Shown here: piece by piece, positions 35,456-45,499 of the stretch | Layout of the letters: the number at the start of each line of letters is the position of its first letter | How positions within the stretch are numbered: position 1 is the stretch's first letter | NCBI RefSeq assembly: GCF_003105155.1 | Contig: NZ_QETK01000021.1 | Location: forward strand, 1-64,000 | Length of the DNA stretch: 64,000 bases | Reading direction: 5' to 3' | Source: Pseudomonas sp. SDI | GTDB taxonomy: Bacteria; Pseudomonadota; Gammaproteobacteria; Pseudomonadales; Pseudomonadaceae | Position numbers and translations under genes: made by a program | The notes under the pieces: generated by a model | The model's database searches: none | The model's input: the letters and a program-made list of their open reading frames with translations, nothing else | What the model was told of the DNA's origin: nothing

Positions 35456-36413
35456 CGATCCAGCCATTGCGCAAACGGTACTCAAGGAAGCGGCATCCTG
35501 GCTGCTGCTGATGCAGGAAGGCCCGCTGAGCCCTTGCCGACAGAACGAGTTCGACCGCTGGCAGGCGCAGAGCGCGGACCATCAGCGTGCCTGGAAACGC
35601 GCCGAACAACTGCTCTGCCGTATCGCCAACCTACCGCCGGCACTGGCCAAACGCACCCTGAACCGGCCAACCGCATCCGATCGCCGCGCAGTCCTTCGCG
35701 GTGTGCTACTGCTGATTGCTGGTGCCCCGCTTGCCTGGTGGTCGTGGCGCGCGCAGGTGTGGCGCAACGGGTTTGGCGCCGACTACATCACTGCCGTGGG
35801 CGAGCAGCGCGAAATCGTCAACGATGACGGCACCCAGGTCACCCTGAACACCGATACGGCACTGAATGTTCGTTATGACGCCTTGCAGCGCCTGTTGCTT
35901 CTGCATCGAGGCGAGATCTACATCCGCAGCGCGACAGATCGACAGTCACCTGCACGGCCGTTGCTGGTTCAAACCGTACAGGGCGTGATGCTCGCATTGG
36001 GCACCGCGTTCAGCGTGCGTCAGCTGGAGCACGAGACACTGCTGGCCGTGTATGACGGGGCCGTGCAGGTTCGGCCTGCGGCTCAGGAGGTGGCCGCAGG
36101 TAGCAACGTCATCCGTGCCGGGCAACAGGTCCGTTTCAGCCGCGAAGGGCTTGGCGTCATCGAGGCTGCTACCGCAGCGGCACTGGCCTGGCGCAGCGGG
36201 TTGCTGTCGGCCGACGATCTGCCAATGCGGTTATGGGCGCAAGAGTTGATGCGCTACGGGCGCGAGCGGATCGAGTGCGATGCAACACTGCAAAGCCTGC
36301 GTGTGTCCGGCACCTTTCCGCTCAACGATGTGCCACTGGCTGTGGCGATGCTGGCGCAGACGCATGCCTTGAAGGTTCATAGCGAGGGGCGAAACGTCCT
36401 TATCAGTCGCTGA
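35448..36413 (+). CDS. FecR-type anti-sigma factor
   Basis: A 321-residue FecR-family regulator. The N-terminal ~75 residues are cytoplasmic (ASWLLLMQEGPLS; FDRWQAQSADHQRAWKRAE) and bind the sigma factor. A membrane segment lies at 82-100. The periplasmic FecR domain has the signature DDGTQVTLNTDTALNVRYD and LLLLHRGEIYI. It overlaps the sigma gene by 8 bp, so the two are coupled. It would receive the signal from the receptor's STN domain. Confidence 0.92.
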   Translation: MSNDPAIAQTVLKEAASWLLLMQEGPLSPCRQNEFDRWQAQSADHQRAWKRAEQLLCRIANLPPALAKRTLNRPTASDRRAVLRGVLLLIAGAPLAWWSWRAQVWRNGFGADYITAVGEQREIVNDDGTQVTLNTDTALNVRYDALQRLLLLHRGEIYIRSATDRQSPARPLLVQTVQGVMLALGTAFSVRQLEHETLLAVYDGAVQVRPAAQEVAAGSNVIRAGQQVRFSREGLGVIEAATAAALAWRSGLLSADDLPMRLWAQELMRYGRERIECDATLQSLRVSGTFPLNDVPLAVAMLAQTHALKVHSEGRNVLISR

Positions 36414-36637
36414 ACCGCTTAGAGCGATTGTGCTGCCACCGCTGGCACGCCTGCACCTGCTCGTTTCTCGCCCTAAGCATCCAGGACGAGCAAGTCATTC
36501 CAATGGCGTCAAAAATGTATACCCTTGATAAACCACAGGACTTATACTCCGCCCGCGTCCAGCGTGGCAATTTGCCATCTCAGCGAAGCGAAGCCATGCA
36601 GGGAAGCTTTCTCAAATAGTTTGTCAAGGAATAAAAA

Positions 36638-39214
36638 GTGGCTGTCGTCAACCTACAAAAAACCCTCATTGCTCTTGCCATCGCCGCCGCCGCACAGCCT
36701 GTGTTTGCAGAGATCCTGCCCCTGACCAACGCAGGTGTACAGATCGAAAGAACCAGTTATGCGAACCAGGTTGAAGTCACTGGCTCGTTCACTACGAACA
36801 ATAGCGATCTGGATGCTATCGAGTTCAATAGTGTCACCTTCAACAAAGACTTGGTTATCAATGCCACTGTTAATGCCAATGGCGATAACGCCGATGGCCT
36901 GGACCTGTCCATGGCGGGTGAAGACGAAGACCCCTCGTCTTTTGGCCCAGCAACCGAAATCTTCGGTAACCTGGTCAACAAGGGCAGCATTTCGGTAAGT
37001 GGCGGTGGTGTCTCGGCGATGTTGGTTGACCCGGCAATCATCCACGGCAACCTGGTCAACGAAGGCACCTTGCGTGTCAGTGGCAATGAGTTCGAAGGTG
37101 ATGGTGTCCGTGCACTGGAGTTCTCTGGTGACTCGGAACTGCATGGCGATCTGATCAACGCCAGCACGGGCCAGATTCTCGCCAACGGCAACCACGCCAA
37201 AGGCATCTTGCTCGAAGGTGGCGAGATTGACGGCAAGCTCATCAACAATGGCTTGATTCAGGTCAGTGGTGAAAACGCCACGGCGCTGGATGCCACTTCC
37301 AACGACTACTTTGGCCACAGCGATCGTGTAGACATCGGCGGCATTGAAAACAATGGCCGTATCATCGCGACAGGTACCGACGCCGTTGGCGTTGAGCTGG
37401 ATGGCGTCAGCTTTACCAGCCCTTCTGCCCAGTTCATCAACAATGGCCTGATTCAGGCTACCGACGCGGCGATTGAAATTGGCGGCTTTGACATCGACAG
37501 CGACGTCAGTGACGGGGCGCTGACGATCGTCAACCGTGGCACCCTGGTTTCCGAAGACGAGGCCATCGACGCCTCCGATGCAACGAAAACGGTCGTTCTG
37601 GACTGGCAAGGCGGTTCGATCACCGGCAACTTGATCGATCTGGATCGCATTTATGTCACCGGCAACACGGTATTCAAGGGCACCAACACCGACGCAGATG
37701 GCTACAACATCCGCATGTTCGACAACGGGCCACTGATTATCGGTACCGGGAGCAGCGCGGGCCATCTGCAGCTGGCGAATGCGCACACCACTTTGCAGGG
37801 CGACCTTGTAGTAGCTAACGGTTCGTCGCTGGACCTGAACCTGAGCAGCGCGACGAATGCGCAAAAAGCAGTCTTGAGTGTAGACGGCAACGCGACCTTC
37901 GAGAAAGGTTCGCAAATTACCCTGGCCGCTCAGGGTAGCGATTTCTCCGCCAACGGCAGCACCTACACCCTGGTCAAGGCTGATTCGCTGGATAACCAGA
38001 CCGAGCCCGGCAAGCTGGTTAGCAGCCGCTCCTCGCTGTTGAATGTTGATACTTATGTCGTCGAAGGTAATCAGGTCGTTGCCACGGTCACCGGGAAGTC
38101 GTCTTCGCAAGTCGGTGAGGTTATCAAGGATATCGGTGGCTCGGACAACGCCCAGCGCGCCGCTTCGGCATTCAGCAGTGTCGCCACTCAGTTGGCTACC
38201 CTGAACCCGCAGGACGCAGTTTTCCAGGCCTATGTGAATGCATCCCAGGACCCTGAAGCGCTGCGCACGCTGGCTGAGCAACTGACGCCAGAGGTCAATG
38301 GCGGTGCAACTCAGGCTGCAACCACCGGCCAGACGTTGATCAGCAACGTCACCAGTGGTCGTACCTCCGGGGCACGCGGCATGTCGTCGGGTGAGGGCTT
38401 CAAGGAAGTAGGTGTATGGGTACAAACCCTGTACAGCGATGCCAGCCAGGACCTGCGTGACAATGTTGCTGGCTACAACGCTTACAGCCGCGGTATTGCG
38501 GTCGGCGCCGACGGCAAACTGAATGATCAGGTGACCCTGGGTGTGGCGTACAGCTACCTGAACACCGATGTGAATGGCAAGAGCGGTGACAAAACCAAGG
38601 TCGACGGCCATGCCTTCACCTTGTACGGTGGCTTTGAGCAAGGTAACTACTTTGTCGATGGCAGCCTGACCTATGGCCTCAACGACAACGAAGGTAAGCG
38701 CAGCATTGCCAGCACGACCGCCAAGGGTGATTACGACAGTAACCTGTTTGGTGTGAACCTGGTCGGTGGCTACACCTACCACGTCTCCCCATCGGTCCTG
38801 GTTGAGCCGCGCATTGCCGCTCGATACAGCCTGGTGAACATCGACGGTTACCGTGAAAAAGGCAGTTCTGCTGCGCTGAAAGTCGAAGATCAACGTTTTG
38901 AAGTAGCGGAACTGGGTGCAGGCCTGCGTGTTGCCGGAAGTTTCCCGCTGGGCAATGGCACGTTTGAACCGCAAGCCCAAGTCATGGCCTACCACGACTT
39001 TATCGGTGACGAAGTCAGCAGCACGTCGACCTTCATCTCGGGCAACACGCCTTTCGTAACCAGCGGTACGAGTGCCGTACGCAACAGCTATGAAGCAGGT
39101 GTAGGCGCTGACTACCACCTGGGCGCTGTCACGGTTGGCTTGAACTACGACTATGTAGGCAAGTCGGACTTTGATGCTAATACGGTCACAGCCAAAGTGC
39201 GTTACGACTTCTGA
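36638..39214 (+). CDS. Autotransporter (type Va) with beta-helix passenger
   Basis: An 858-residue outer-membrane autotransporter. A signal peptide ends at ...QPVFA (near residue 24). The passenger (about 25-480) has repeated strands of the form NNGLIQVSG / NNGRIIATG / NRGTLVSED, a beta-helix pattern. The C-terminal ~280 residues are the 12-strand barrel ending in YDF. No serine-protease GDSGSP or lipase GDSL motif is seen, so an adhesin or surface-structure role is possible. It starts with GTG at 36638 behind AAGGA. Its stop shares a base with the hydrolase start. The 224 bp upstream (36414-36637) hold no clear promoter. Confidence 0.88.
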   Translation: MAVVNLQKTLIALAIAAAAQPVFAEILPLTNAGVQIERTSYANQVEVTGSFTTNNSDLDAIEFNSVTFNKDLVINATVNANGDNADGLDLSMAGEDEDPSSFGPATEIFGNLVNKGSISVSGGGVSAMLVDPAIIHGNLVNEGTLRVSGNEFEGDGVRALEFSGDSELHGDLINASTGQILANGNHAKGILLEGGEIDGKLINNGLIQVSGENATALDATSNDYFGHSDRVDIGGIENNGRIIATGTDAVGVELDGVSFTSPSAQFINNGLIQATDAAIEIGGFDIDSDVSDGALTIVNRGTLVSEDEAIDASDATKTVVLDWQGGSITGNLIDLDRIYVTGNTVFKGTNTDADGYNIRMFDNGPLIIGTGSSAGHLQLANAHTTLQGDLVVANGSSLDLNLSSATNAQKAVLSVDGNATFEKGSQITLAAQGSDFSANGSTYTLVKADSLDNQTEPGKLVSSRSSLLNVDTYVVEGNQVVATVTGKSSSQVGEVIKDIGGSDNAQRAASAFSSVATQLATLNPQDAVFQAYVNASQDPEALRTLAEQLTPEVNGGATQAATTGQTLISNVTSGRTSGARGMSSGEGFKEVGVWVQTLYSDASQDLRDNVAGYNAYSRGIAVGADGKLNDQVTLGVAYSYLNTDVNGKSGDKTKVDGHAFTLYGGFEQGNYFVDGSLTYGLNDNEGKRSIASTTAKGDYDSNLFGVNLVGGYTYHVSPSVLVEPRIAARYSLVNIDGYREKGSSAALKVEDQRFEVAELGAGLRVAGSFPLGNGTFEPQAQVMAYHDFIGDEVSSTSTFISGNTPFVTSGTSAVRNSYEAGVGADYHLGAVTVGLNYDYVGKSDFDANTVTAKVRYDF

Positions 39215-40080
39215 TGACCGCTGCAAAGCTCAGCCCGTTACGCTGGGTTGGGATTTGCCTGCAAGGCACGGCACTGTTGTTCAGTGCCGTGCTGAGCGGT
39301 TGCCAGTCACCTCAGCAGGCACTTCAAGCGCTGGCATCCAGCCATGGCCAGCACCTGGAAATATTGACGACCCATCCTTTCCCCTTGGCGATGGTCGCGA
39401 CGTTCACACACGCCCCGCCGCCCCGACTGCGCATTTATCTGGAAGGCGATGGCCGCGCCTGGGCCACAGCAACGCAGCCCAGTATCGACCCCAGCCCTCG
39501 GCAACTGATGGTGACGCGGTTGGCGTTGAATGATCCAACCCCATCACTTTACCTTGCGCGCCCTTGTCAGTTCGTCAGCGTGCCGACCTGCACCACCGAC
39601 CTATGGACCCATCGGCGATTCTCCGAAGAGGTCATCGCCAGTTTTGACCAGGCACTGGATCTGCTTAAAGCGCGTTATCACAACCAGGACTTTGAACTGG
39701 TCGGCTACTCCGGTGGCGCCGCCGTGGCCCTGCTGTTGGCCTCTCGCCGTGACGACATCGCCCAGGTACAGACACTGGCCGGCAACCTCAGCCCGAGAGA
39801 GTGGGCTCGGATACAGCAGCTCGCCCCGTTACGCGGTTCACTTGAGCCGTTGCAGTACCGCCAGCGCTTGGCCATGATTCCTCAAAGGCACTTGCTGGGA
39901 GGTAATGACCGGGTGATTCCGGTAGCGGTTGAAGCATTTTACCGGCACCAACTAGGTCCCTCTGCGTGCCTGGAAACTATCGTTCTACCGGGTGTCACGC
40001 ATGAAACCGGCTGGGATCAGGCCTGGCTGAACTGGCGAGGAAAATCAATCCAGTGCCGCCCCTCCCCAAACAGCAAGTAG
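39214..40080 (+). CDS. Predicted lipoprotein alpha/beta-hydrolase
   Basis: A 288-residue protein with a lipobox LSGC (Cys30) and an alpha/beta-hydrolase core. The nucleophile elbow GYSGG puts Ser at residue 166; Asp232 (GGNDRVIP) and His263 (GVTHETGW) complete a plausible catalytic triad. Its ATG overlaps the autotransporter stop (TGATG), so both proteins are made from one message. The substrate is unknown. Envelope location and coupling suggest action on the autotransporter, its ligand or lipid. Confidence 0.78.
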   Translation: MTAAKLSPLRWVGICLQGTALLFSAVLSGCQSPQQALQALASSHGQHLEILTTHPFPLAMVATFTHAPPPRLRIYLEGDGRAWATATQPSIDPSPRQLMVTRLALNDPTPSLYLARPCQFVSVPTCTTDLWTHRRFSEEVIASFDQALDLLKARYHNQDFELVGYSGGAAVALLLASRRDDIAQVQTLAGNLSPREWARIQQLAPLRGSLEPLQYRQRLAMIPQRHLLGGNDRVIPVAVEAFYRHQLGPSACLETIVLPGVTHETGWDQAWLNWRGKSIQCRPSPNSK

Positions 40081-40360
40081 TGCGCGCCGGGGGAATGAGA
40101 TGACTCGAGCTGGGAGATCTAACGAGCACTCCCATCATGCTTCAATGCTGCACTACCCATTCCTGGCGCTGAAGTAACGTACGCTTGCATGCCCCGCAGC
40201 CTTCATTTTTGAAGGCGCTCGGCGGCTTAACGCCGCTCACTCAGTCGATCACGCTCGAAATCCACCCAGCCAGGACAAGGCAGTGAATACGGATGCCAGC
40301 ATGCGCCAGGCGCTTAACTTGTTAGGCTCATACCCGCTACATATACCCCACAAACAAAAA

Positions 40361-40387
40361 CCCCCTGAAACCAATGGTTTCAGGGGG
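40361..40387 (-). terminator. Intrinsic terminator downstream of tRNA-Ser
   Basis: A perfect 12-bp stem (40361-40372 with 40376-40387, loop AAT) is followed on the minus strand by five T. It ends the tRNA-Ser and possibly the purC transcript. The preceding 40081-40355 contains no supported gene; a short GCGGC/GCCGC hairpin near 40220 is the only structure noticed. Confidence 0.85.
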
Positions 40388-40398
40388 TTCTCGATGTA

Positions 40399-40488
40399 TG
40401 GCGGAGAGATAGGGATTTGAACCCTAGGTACTGTCGCCAGTACAACGGATTTCGAATCCGTCCCGTTCGGCCACTCCGGCATCTCTCC
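40399..40488 (-). tRNA. tRNA-Ser (anticodon CGA)
   Basis: A 90-nt tRNA with an encoded CCA end and the long variable arm of serine tRNAs. The acceptor GGAGAGA pairs with TCTCTCC, the anticodon loop reads TTCGAAA (anticodon CGA, codon UCG), and the T loop GTTCAAATC is present. It lies 92 bp downstream of purC on the same strand. Confidence 0.97.
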
Positions 40489-40580
40489 AATGGCGCGCAT
40501 GATACCAGCACTTTTTAAAAAGGCGAAGCCCTATTTCAAAAAAAATTCGTGCTATCAAGCGCTTGCGAGAACAGGCCGCT

Positions 40581-41291
40581 TTACAGCGGCACGCCCAGGC
40601 GTTTTGCAACTTCTTCGTAGGCTTCGATTACGTCGCCCAGCCCCTGACGGAAGCGGTCCTTGTCCATCTTCTTGCGGGTTTCCTTATCCCACAGGCGGCA
40701 ACCGTCCGGGCTGAACTCGTCGCCCAACACGATCTCGCCGTGGAACACACCGAATTCCAGCTTGAAGTCGACCAGCAGCAGGCCAGCGTCATCGAACAGC
40801 TTGTTCAGCACTTCGTTGACCTTCAGCGACAGCGCCTTCATCTTCACCAACTGCTCGGCGGTGCCCCAACCAAATGCAACCACGTGGGACTCGTTGATGA
40901 ACGGATCGCCCTTCTCGTCGTTCTTCAGGAACAGTTCGAAGGTCGACGGCTCAAGCTTGATGCCCTCTTCCACGCCCAAACGCTTGACCAGGCTGCCCGC
41001 CGCGTAGTTACGCACTACGCACTCAACCGGAATCATGTCGAGCTTCTTCACCAGGCATTCGTTGTCGCCCAGCAGTTTGTCGAACTGGGTCGGCACGCCG
41101 GCTTCTTCGAGCTTCTGCATGATGAAGGCATTGAACTTGTTGTTCACCATGCCCTTGCGGTCGAGCTGCTCGATACGCTTGCCGTCGAAGGCCGACGTGT
41201 CGTTACGGAACAGCAGGATCAAACGGTCGGCGTCGTCGGTCTTGTAAACCGATTTGGCTTTGCCGCGGTAGAGTTCTTCACGTTTTTCCAT
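40581..41291 (-). CDS. purC: SAICAR synthetase
   Basis: The 236-residue phosphoribosylaminoimidazole-succinocarboxamide synthase of purine biosynthesis joins CAIR and aspartate using ATP. Family motifs are the N-terminal [10 protein letters not shown], the ATP-binding SAFDGKR region, and [13 protein letters not shown]. Length is normal. It is the last protein gene of the minus-strand dapA-bamC-hydrolase-purC string. Confidence 0.97.
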   Translation of the reverse strand: MEKREELYRGKAKSVYKTDDADRLILLFRNDTSAFDGKRIEQLDRKGMVNNKFNAFIMQKLEEAGVPTQFDKLLGDNECLVKKLDMIPVECVVRNYAAGSLVKRLGVEEGIKLEPSTFELFLKNDEKGDPFINESHVVAFGWGTAEQLVKMKALSLKVNEVLNKLFDDAGLLLVDFKLEFGVFHGEIVLGDEFSPDGCRLWDKETRKKMDKDRFRQGLGDVIEAYEEVAKRLGVPL

Positions 41292-41320
41292 GATGGGCTC
41301 CGCTTGCTAATTAAGATGGG

Positions 41321-42079
41321 CTAGGCGATTTCGCGCCAGTCGAGCCCGCAATCCTGGTTGGCCACTTGTAGCCAGTCCGGGTCGCACCCGAGGGTGTCGA
41401 CGAAACATTGCCGGGCCAGCTGTGGCAGGTTGTTCTTGCTACTGAGATGGGCCAGCACCAGATGCTGCAGGTTGCGCCAACCCAGCTCGTTCACCAGGCT
41501 TGCGGCCTGGTGATTGTTCAAATGTCCGTAGTGACCGCCCACCCGCTGCTTGAGAAACATCGGGTAGTGTCCACGCGCCAGCAGGTCGCGGCAGTGGTTG
41601 GCCTCGATCAACAAGGCATCCAGGCCCTGATAACTGGCCAGCAGCTCAGCATCGTATGAGCCGAGGTCGGTCAACACACCAAAGCGGCGCCGGCCATCGC
41701 TAAACACGTATTGCAGAGGTTCCAGCGCATCGTGGGTCACCCGCACGGCCTTGGCGCTCAGGCTGCCGACCTGCAGGGTCTCGCCGTCGGCCAGAAAACC
41801 TGCGGCCTCCACCGGCTTGCGCATGCCGCGCAAGGTACCCCGGCTCAGGTACACCGGTACATTGTAGCGCCGCGCCAGCAAGCCCACGCCATGCACGTGG
41901 TCGGCATGCTCATGGGTCACCAGTACCGCACTCAAATCGGCTGCGCTGACCCCGAGCAGCGCCAGGCGCCGCTCGGTTTCGCGCAGGGAAAAGCCACAAT
42001 CGACCAGCACGCAGCTGTCACCACTGGCGATCAGCGTGCCATTTCCCTGGCTACCACTCCCGAGTACGGCGAAGCGCAC
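41321..42079 (-). CDS. Metallo-beta-lactamase-fold hydrolase
   Basis: A 252-residue YycJ-like metallo-beta-lactamase-fold protein. Metal ligands are in THEHADH (HxHxDH) near residue 55; further ligand positions are in the central and C-terminal parts (VRVTHDAL; HLSSKNN). Its GTG start directly abuts the bamC stop. The family may act as a 5'-3' exonuclease in DNA repair, but the function of this one is not shown. Confidence 0.82.
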   Translation of the reverse strand: MRFAVLGSGSQGNGTLIASGDSCVLVDCGFSLRETERRLALLGVSAADLSAVLVTHEHADHVHGVGLLARRYNVPVYLSRGTLRGMRKPVEAAGFLADGETLQVGSLSAKAVRVTHDALEPLQYVFSDGRRRFGVLTDLGSYDAELLASYQGLDALLIEANHCRDLLARGHYPMFLKQRVGGHYGHLNNHQAASLVNELGWRNLQHLVLAHLSSKNNLPQLARQCFVDTLGCDPDWLQVANQDCGLDWREIA

Positions 42080-43195
42080 TTAACCCAGGTTGTCCTGAAT
42101 GACACTCAGCACCCGGCGTGCGACATCGGCCGGCGCTACGGTGTTGATGTTCTTCTCGACGGTAACCTGCACGTTGTCGCCCACCTTGCTCAGGCGAACC
42201 TGATAGCGCTCGGCACGAGCTTCACGCTCTTCCTTGCTCGGCGCGCTGCCGAACAGCTTGCCAAAGAAGCCAGGCTCCTGATCCTTGGCCTCGGCCTTTT
42301 CGGCGAGGTTGATGTAGTACAGGCCCAGGCTACGGTTGATGTCTTCCACCCGCCATTCGCCCTGCTCAAGCGCACGACCAACGCTGGACCAGGCACGATC
42401 GAGGTCGGCGCCCAGGTTCAGCACCGGGTTGCCGCTGCCGTCTTCGCTGAGGGTGACACGGCTGGGCGCATCGAAATCGCGCGCGGCGAGCAACGACACC
42501 GAACCGCCCTTCTCGGCGCTGCGGGTCATGCTGGCAAGCATTTCGTCGACCAGCAAGGCGTCGATACCGGTGTTCTGCGAACGTGCCGGGAAATCCTGTT
42601 CGGCGGTGCTGCCGGCCGGACGCTCGACGGTGACCACGTACACTTCACTGGTATTGCGCTGCACGCCTGGCTCAATCCGCACGCGCGCACGGATTTCACT
42701 GTCGCTGCTGCTCGCGGCACTGCCGAGGCGCTTGGCCATGGACGTGGAGAGCTCGTCGAAACGCTGCCAGGTGGTGTTGAATTCGCCGGTTTGCGGCCGC
42801 TCTTCAGCGATGCGGAAACCGTTATCCTCGAAGAACTGACGGGCTACCGGCCAGACTTCGGCCGGTGCGCGCTGAGCCAGCACCCAACGCGAGGCACCGC
42901 TCTTCTGCAAGCTGAAATCGCTGATATCGGCGCTCGCCGACAGCGGCTGTGGACGCGGCACTTCGTACTCGCCCTTGACGTTGTCGTCGGCGACATTGAG
43001 TGGAATCGGCAACAGCGGGTCAAGTCGCTTGATGTTGCTCGCATCTGGCGGCAGCTGCATCGGGGCGGTCTGAGTCGCCTCCAGATAATCGCTACCACGG
43101 TCGCGGAAGTAACCCTCTTCCCCCCAGAGCCAACCACAACCGCTGGTGCTCGAGATGATCAAGGCAAGGGCAGAAAGACCAGCCAATCGCTTCAT
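42080..43195 (-). CDS. bamC: Outer-membrane assembly lipoprotein BamC
   Basis: A 371-residue lipoprotein of the beta-barrel assembly machine. The lipobox (SSTSGC) puts the acylated Cys at residue 20. The two helix-grip domains typical of BamC/NlpB follow the unstructured N-terminal stretch ([18 protein letters not shown]). The ATG at 43195 behind GAGGA is chosen over the longer reading frame to 43333, which would bury the signal peptide. It follows dapA by 17 bp, the usual dapA-bamC order. Confidence 0.94.
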   Translation of the reverse strand: MKRLAGLSALALIISSTSGCGWLWGEEGYFRDRGSDYLEATQTAPMQLPPDASNIKRLDPLLPIPLNVADDNVKGEYEVPRPQPLSASADISDFSLQKSGASRWVLAQRAPAEVWPVARQFFEDNGFRIAEERPQTGEFNTTWQRFDELSTSMAKRLGSAASSSDSEIRARVRIEPGVQRNTSEVYVVTVERPAGSTAEQDFPARSQNTGIDALLVDEMLASMTRSAEKGGSVSLLAARDFDAPSRVTLSEDGSGNPVLNLGADLDRAWSSVGRALEQGEWRVEDINRSLGLYYINLAEKAEAKDQEPGFFGKLFGSAPSKEEREARAERYQVRLSKVGDNVQVTVEKNINTVAPADVARRVLSVIQDNLG

Positions 43196-43212
43196 GCGGT
43201 GTACGTCCTCAA

Positions 43213-44091
43213 TTAAAACTTCAGGCCGCACTGGCGCATTGCCTGGCGTACCGTATCGTGACAGGAGTCGCTCAGCCAGGTCAGCGGCAGGCGGATACCC
43301 TTGTGCATCAGGCCCATTTCGACCAAAGCCCACTTCACCGGAATCGGGTTGGCTTCGACGAACAGGTCTTTGTGCAGGGGCATCAATTTTTCGTTGATGG
43401 CGCGGGCTGTCTCGGCGTCGCCTGCGAGTGCGGCATTACAGAGGTCGGCCATCTCCCGTGGGGCGACGTTGGCAGTCACGGAAATATTGCCCTTGCCGCC
43501 AAGCAGGATCAGTTCGACCGCAGTCGGATCGTCGCCCGACAGCACGATGAAGTCGCTGCTCACACCATCAAGGATGGCCTTGGCGCGCTTCAGATCGCCA
43601 GTGGCTTCCTTGATGCCGATGATGTTCGGCACGCTGGACAGGCGAATCACGGTCTCGGCCTGCATGTCGCAGGAGGTGCGGCCGGGAACGTTGTAGAGGA
43701 TCTGCGGGATATCGACGGCTTCGGCAATGTGCTTGAAGTGCTGGTACAGGCCTTCCTGGGTCGGCTTGTTGTAGTACGGCACCACCAGCAGGCAGGCGTC
43801 GGCGCCAGCCGCTTTGGCATTCTGGGTCAGGTGCACGGCTTCGCTGGTGGAGTTGGCACCGGTGCCGGCGATGACCGGAATACGGCCAGCAACGCGCTTG
43901 ACGACGAATTCGATGACCTTGATGTGTTCATTTACATCGAGGGTAGCCGACTCGCCGGTAGTACCGACGGCGACGATGGCATGGGTGCCTTTTTCCAGGT
44001 GGAAGTCCACGAGTTTGCCGAGGCTGTCCCAATCAAGACGCCCTTGTGCATCCATGGGTGTGACCAATGCCACCATACTGCCCGCAATCAT
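43213..44091 (-). CDS. dapA: 4-hydroxy-tetrahydrodipicolinate synthase
   Basis: The 292-residue DapA aldolase condenses pyruvate and aspartate semialdehyde in lysine and diaminopimelate synthesis. GTTGESATL near residue 43 and [11 protein letters not shown] near 133 are intact. The active Lys is in the GIKEATGD segment. The ATG at 44091 gives the standard N-terminus [14 protein letters not shown] behind AGGAGC. It is divergent from gcvR across 260 bp with no other gene. Confidence 0.97.
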   Translation of the reverse strand: MIAGSMVALVTPMDAQGRLDWDSLGKLVDFHLEKGTHAIVAVGTTGESATLDVNEHIKVIEFVVKRVAGRIPVIAGTGANSTSEAVHLTQNAKAAGADACLLVVPYYNKPTQEGLYQHFKHIAEAVDIPQILYNVPGRTSCDMQAETVIRLSSVPNIIGIKEATGDLKRAKAILDGVSSDFIVLSGDDPTAVELILLGGKGNISVTANVAPREMADLCNAALAGDAETARAINEKLMPLHKDLFVEANPIPVKWALVEMGLMHKGIRLPLTWLSDSCHDTVRQAMRQCGLKF

Positions 44092-44351
44092 GAAACTGCT
44101 CCTGCCGGAAAAAGAGAGCGGTAATGGTACTGGCGCCATCGGGCTTGCACAAGCGAAGCAGGCGGGCGGAGCATTCCCCTCGGCGAGCATTTTCGCTACC
44201 CTTCTCTCTTTGATCGGTACACAGTGGCCCGCCGGGCCGCCGACAACGCGCCCCGACAGTGCCCGAACCCTCGATCCTGAGCCTCGGGACCACGCCGACA
44301 AGCCTATTTGCCCCGTCACGTACCGACCGCTCATCGCTTTAGGAATGCTGC

Positions 44352-44912
44352 ATGTCCACCCCCACCGTTCGCGAACAATTCCTTGTCATCAGCGCCCTGG
44401 GCCCCAATCCCATGGAGCTGACCAATATCCTGTGCCGGGCCAGCAACGACAACCGCTGCTCGGTGGTGACCTCGCGCCTGACCCGCCACGGCGAATGCAG
44501 CGCACTGGTATTGCAGGTCGCCGGCAACTGGGACGCGCTGGCGCGGTTCGAGGCGGCGCTGCCCGGCCTGGCCAAGAAGCACACCTTCACCGTCAACGTG
44601 GTGCGCAGTGCCGAGCTGGAAGTACGCCCGCAATCGCTGCCGTACGTCGCTTATGTCAGCGCTGCGTACCGGGCCGATATCGTCAATGAGCTGTGCCAGT
44701 TCTTCATCGACCACCATGTCGAACTGGAGAACCTCACCTGCGACACCTATCAGGCACCACAAACCGGCGGCACCATGCTCAATGCCACCTTTACCGTGAC
44801 CCTGCCGGCCGGCACCCAGATCAGTTGGCTGCGTGACCAGTTCCTCGACTTTGCCGACGCGCTGAACCTTGATGCGCTGATCGAACCGTGGCGCCCACAA
44901 AACCCGATGTAA
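44352..44912 (+). CDS. gcvR: Glycine cleavage system transcriptional repressor
   Basis: A 186-residue GcvR with two ACT-domain halves ([21 protein letters not shown] and [19 protein letters not shown]). In enterobacteria GcvR binds GcvA and blocks activation of glycine cleavage when glycine is low. The arrangement dapA-gcvR divergent, then bcp, matches other pseudomonads. The bcp start follows 11 bp after the stop, so the two share a transcript. Confidence 0.92.
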   Translation: MSTPTVREQFLVISALGPNPMELTNILCRASNDNRCSVVTSRLTRHGECSALVLQVAGNWDALARFEAALPGLAKKHTFTVNVVRSAELEVRPQSLPYVAYVSAAYRADIVNELCQFFIDHHVELENLTCDTYQAPQTGGTMLNATFTVTLPAGTQISWLRDQFLDFADALNLDALIEPWRPQNPM

Positions 44913-44923
44913 GGAGGCTTTTC

Positions 44924-45397
44924 ATGGCTGTTGAACTCGACCAGACCGTCGCCGACTTCCAGGCCCAGGCCACCAGTGGCCAAACCGTCAGCCTGGCGGC
45001 GCTGAAGGGCAAACAAGTGGTGATCTACTTCTATCCGAAGGACAGCACCCCCGGCTGCACCACCGAAGGCCAGGGTTTTCGCGACCAGTACGCGGCGTTT
45101 CAAGCGGCCGACACCGAGGTGTTCGGGGTGTCGCGCGACGGCTTGAAGTCGCATGAAAACTTCAAGGCCAAGCAGGGTTTCCCGTTCGAGCTGATCAGCG
45201 ACAAGGACGAGGCGCTGTGCCAACTGTTCGATGTAATCAAGCTGAAGAAACTGTACGGCAAGGAATACCTGGGCGTAGACCGCAGCACCTTCCTGATCGA
45301 CCGCAACGGTGTGCTGCGCAAGGAATGGCGTGGTGTGAAGGTGCCGGGGCACGTAGATGCAGTGCTGGCTGAAGCACAGGCGCTGAGCAAGGCCTAA
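44924..45397 (+). CDS. bcp: Peroxiredoxin, BCP/PrxQ family
   Basis: A 157-residue thiol peroxidase that reduces peroxides. The peroxidatic Cys is in STPGCTTEG (near residue 46). The resolving Cys five residues later in the E. coli type is replaced by Gln; another Cys occurs in DEALCQLF. It may be a 1-Cys enzyme or use a different partner. AAGGAGG precedes the ATG at 44924; the upstream start at 44888 is rejected. Confidence 0.94.
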   Translation: MAVELDQTVADFQAQATSGQTVSLAALKGKQVVIYFYPKDSTPGCTTEGQGFRDQYAAFQAADTEVFGVSRDGLKSHENFKAKQGFPFELISDKDEALCQLFDVIKLKKLYGKEYLGVDRSTFLIDRNGVLRKEWRGVKVPGHVDAVLAEAQALSKA

Positions 45398-45424
45398 GTT
45401 TTTCGAGCTGCCTTGCAGCCCGTC

Positions 45425-45492
45425 GCGGGACGAGCCCGTTACCACAGAAGCGCAACACCGGCTGCTTTTCTGTGGCAGCGGGCTCGTCCCGC
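45425..45492. repeat. REP-like inverted repeat downstream of bcp
   Basis: Arms 45425-45447 and 45470-45492 are complementary at 21 of 23 positions around a 22-base centre. The arm core GCGGGACGAGCCCG matches the element at 1-52. It lies between convergent bcp and the PerM-family gene, as REP elements typically do, and may act as a terminator for both. Confidence 0.65.
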
Positions 45493-45499
45493 AATGCCG

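Noticed and set aside
36653..39226. 857-codon open frame antisense to the autotransporter
   Set aside because: It mirrors the autotransporter gene, has no family features or signal peptide, and lies wholly over a better-supported gene with a ribosome site.
40399..40488. tRNA-Ser as an integration site for an island containing the T6SS genes
   Set aside because: No integrase gene and no direct repeat of the tRNA 3' end was found in the window; the idea stays open only as a possible rearrangement breakpoint.
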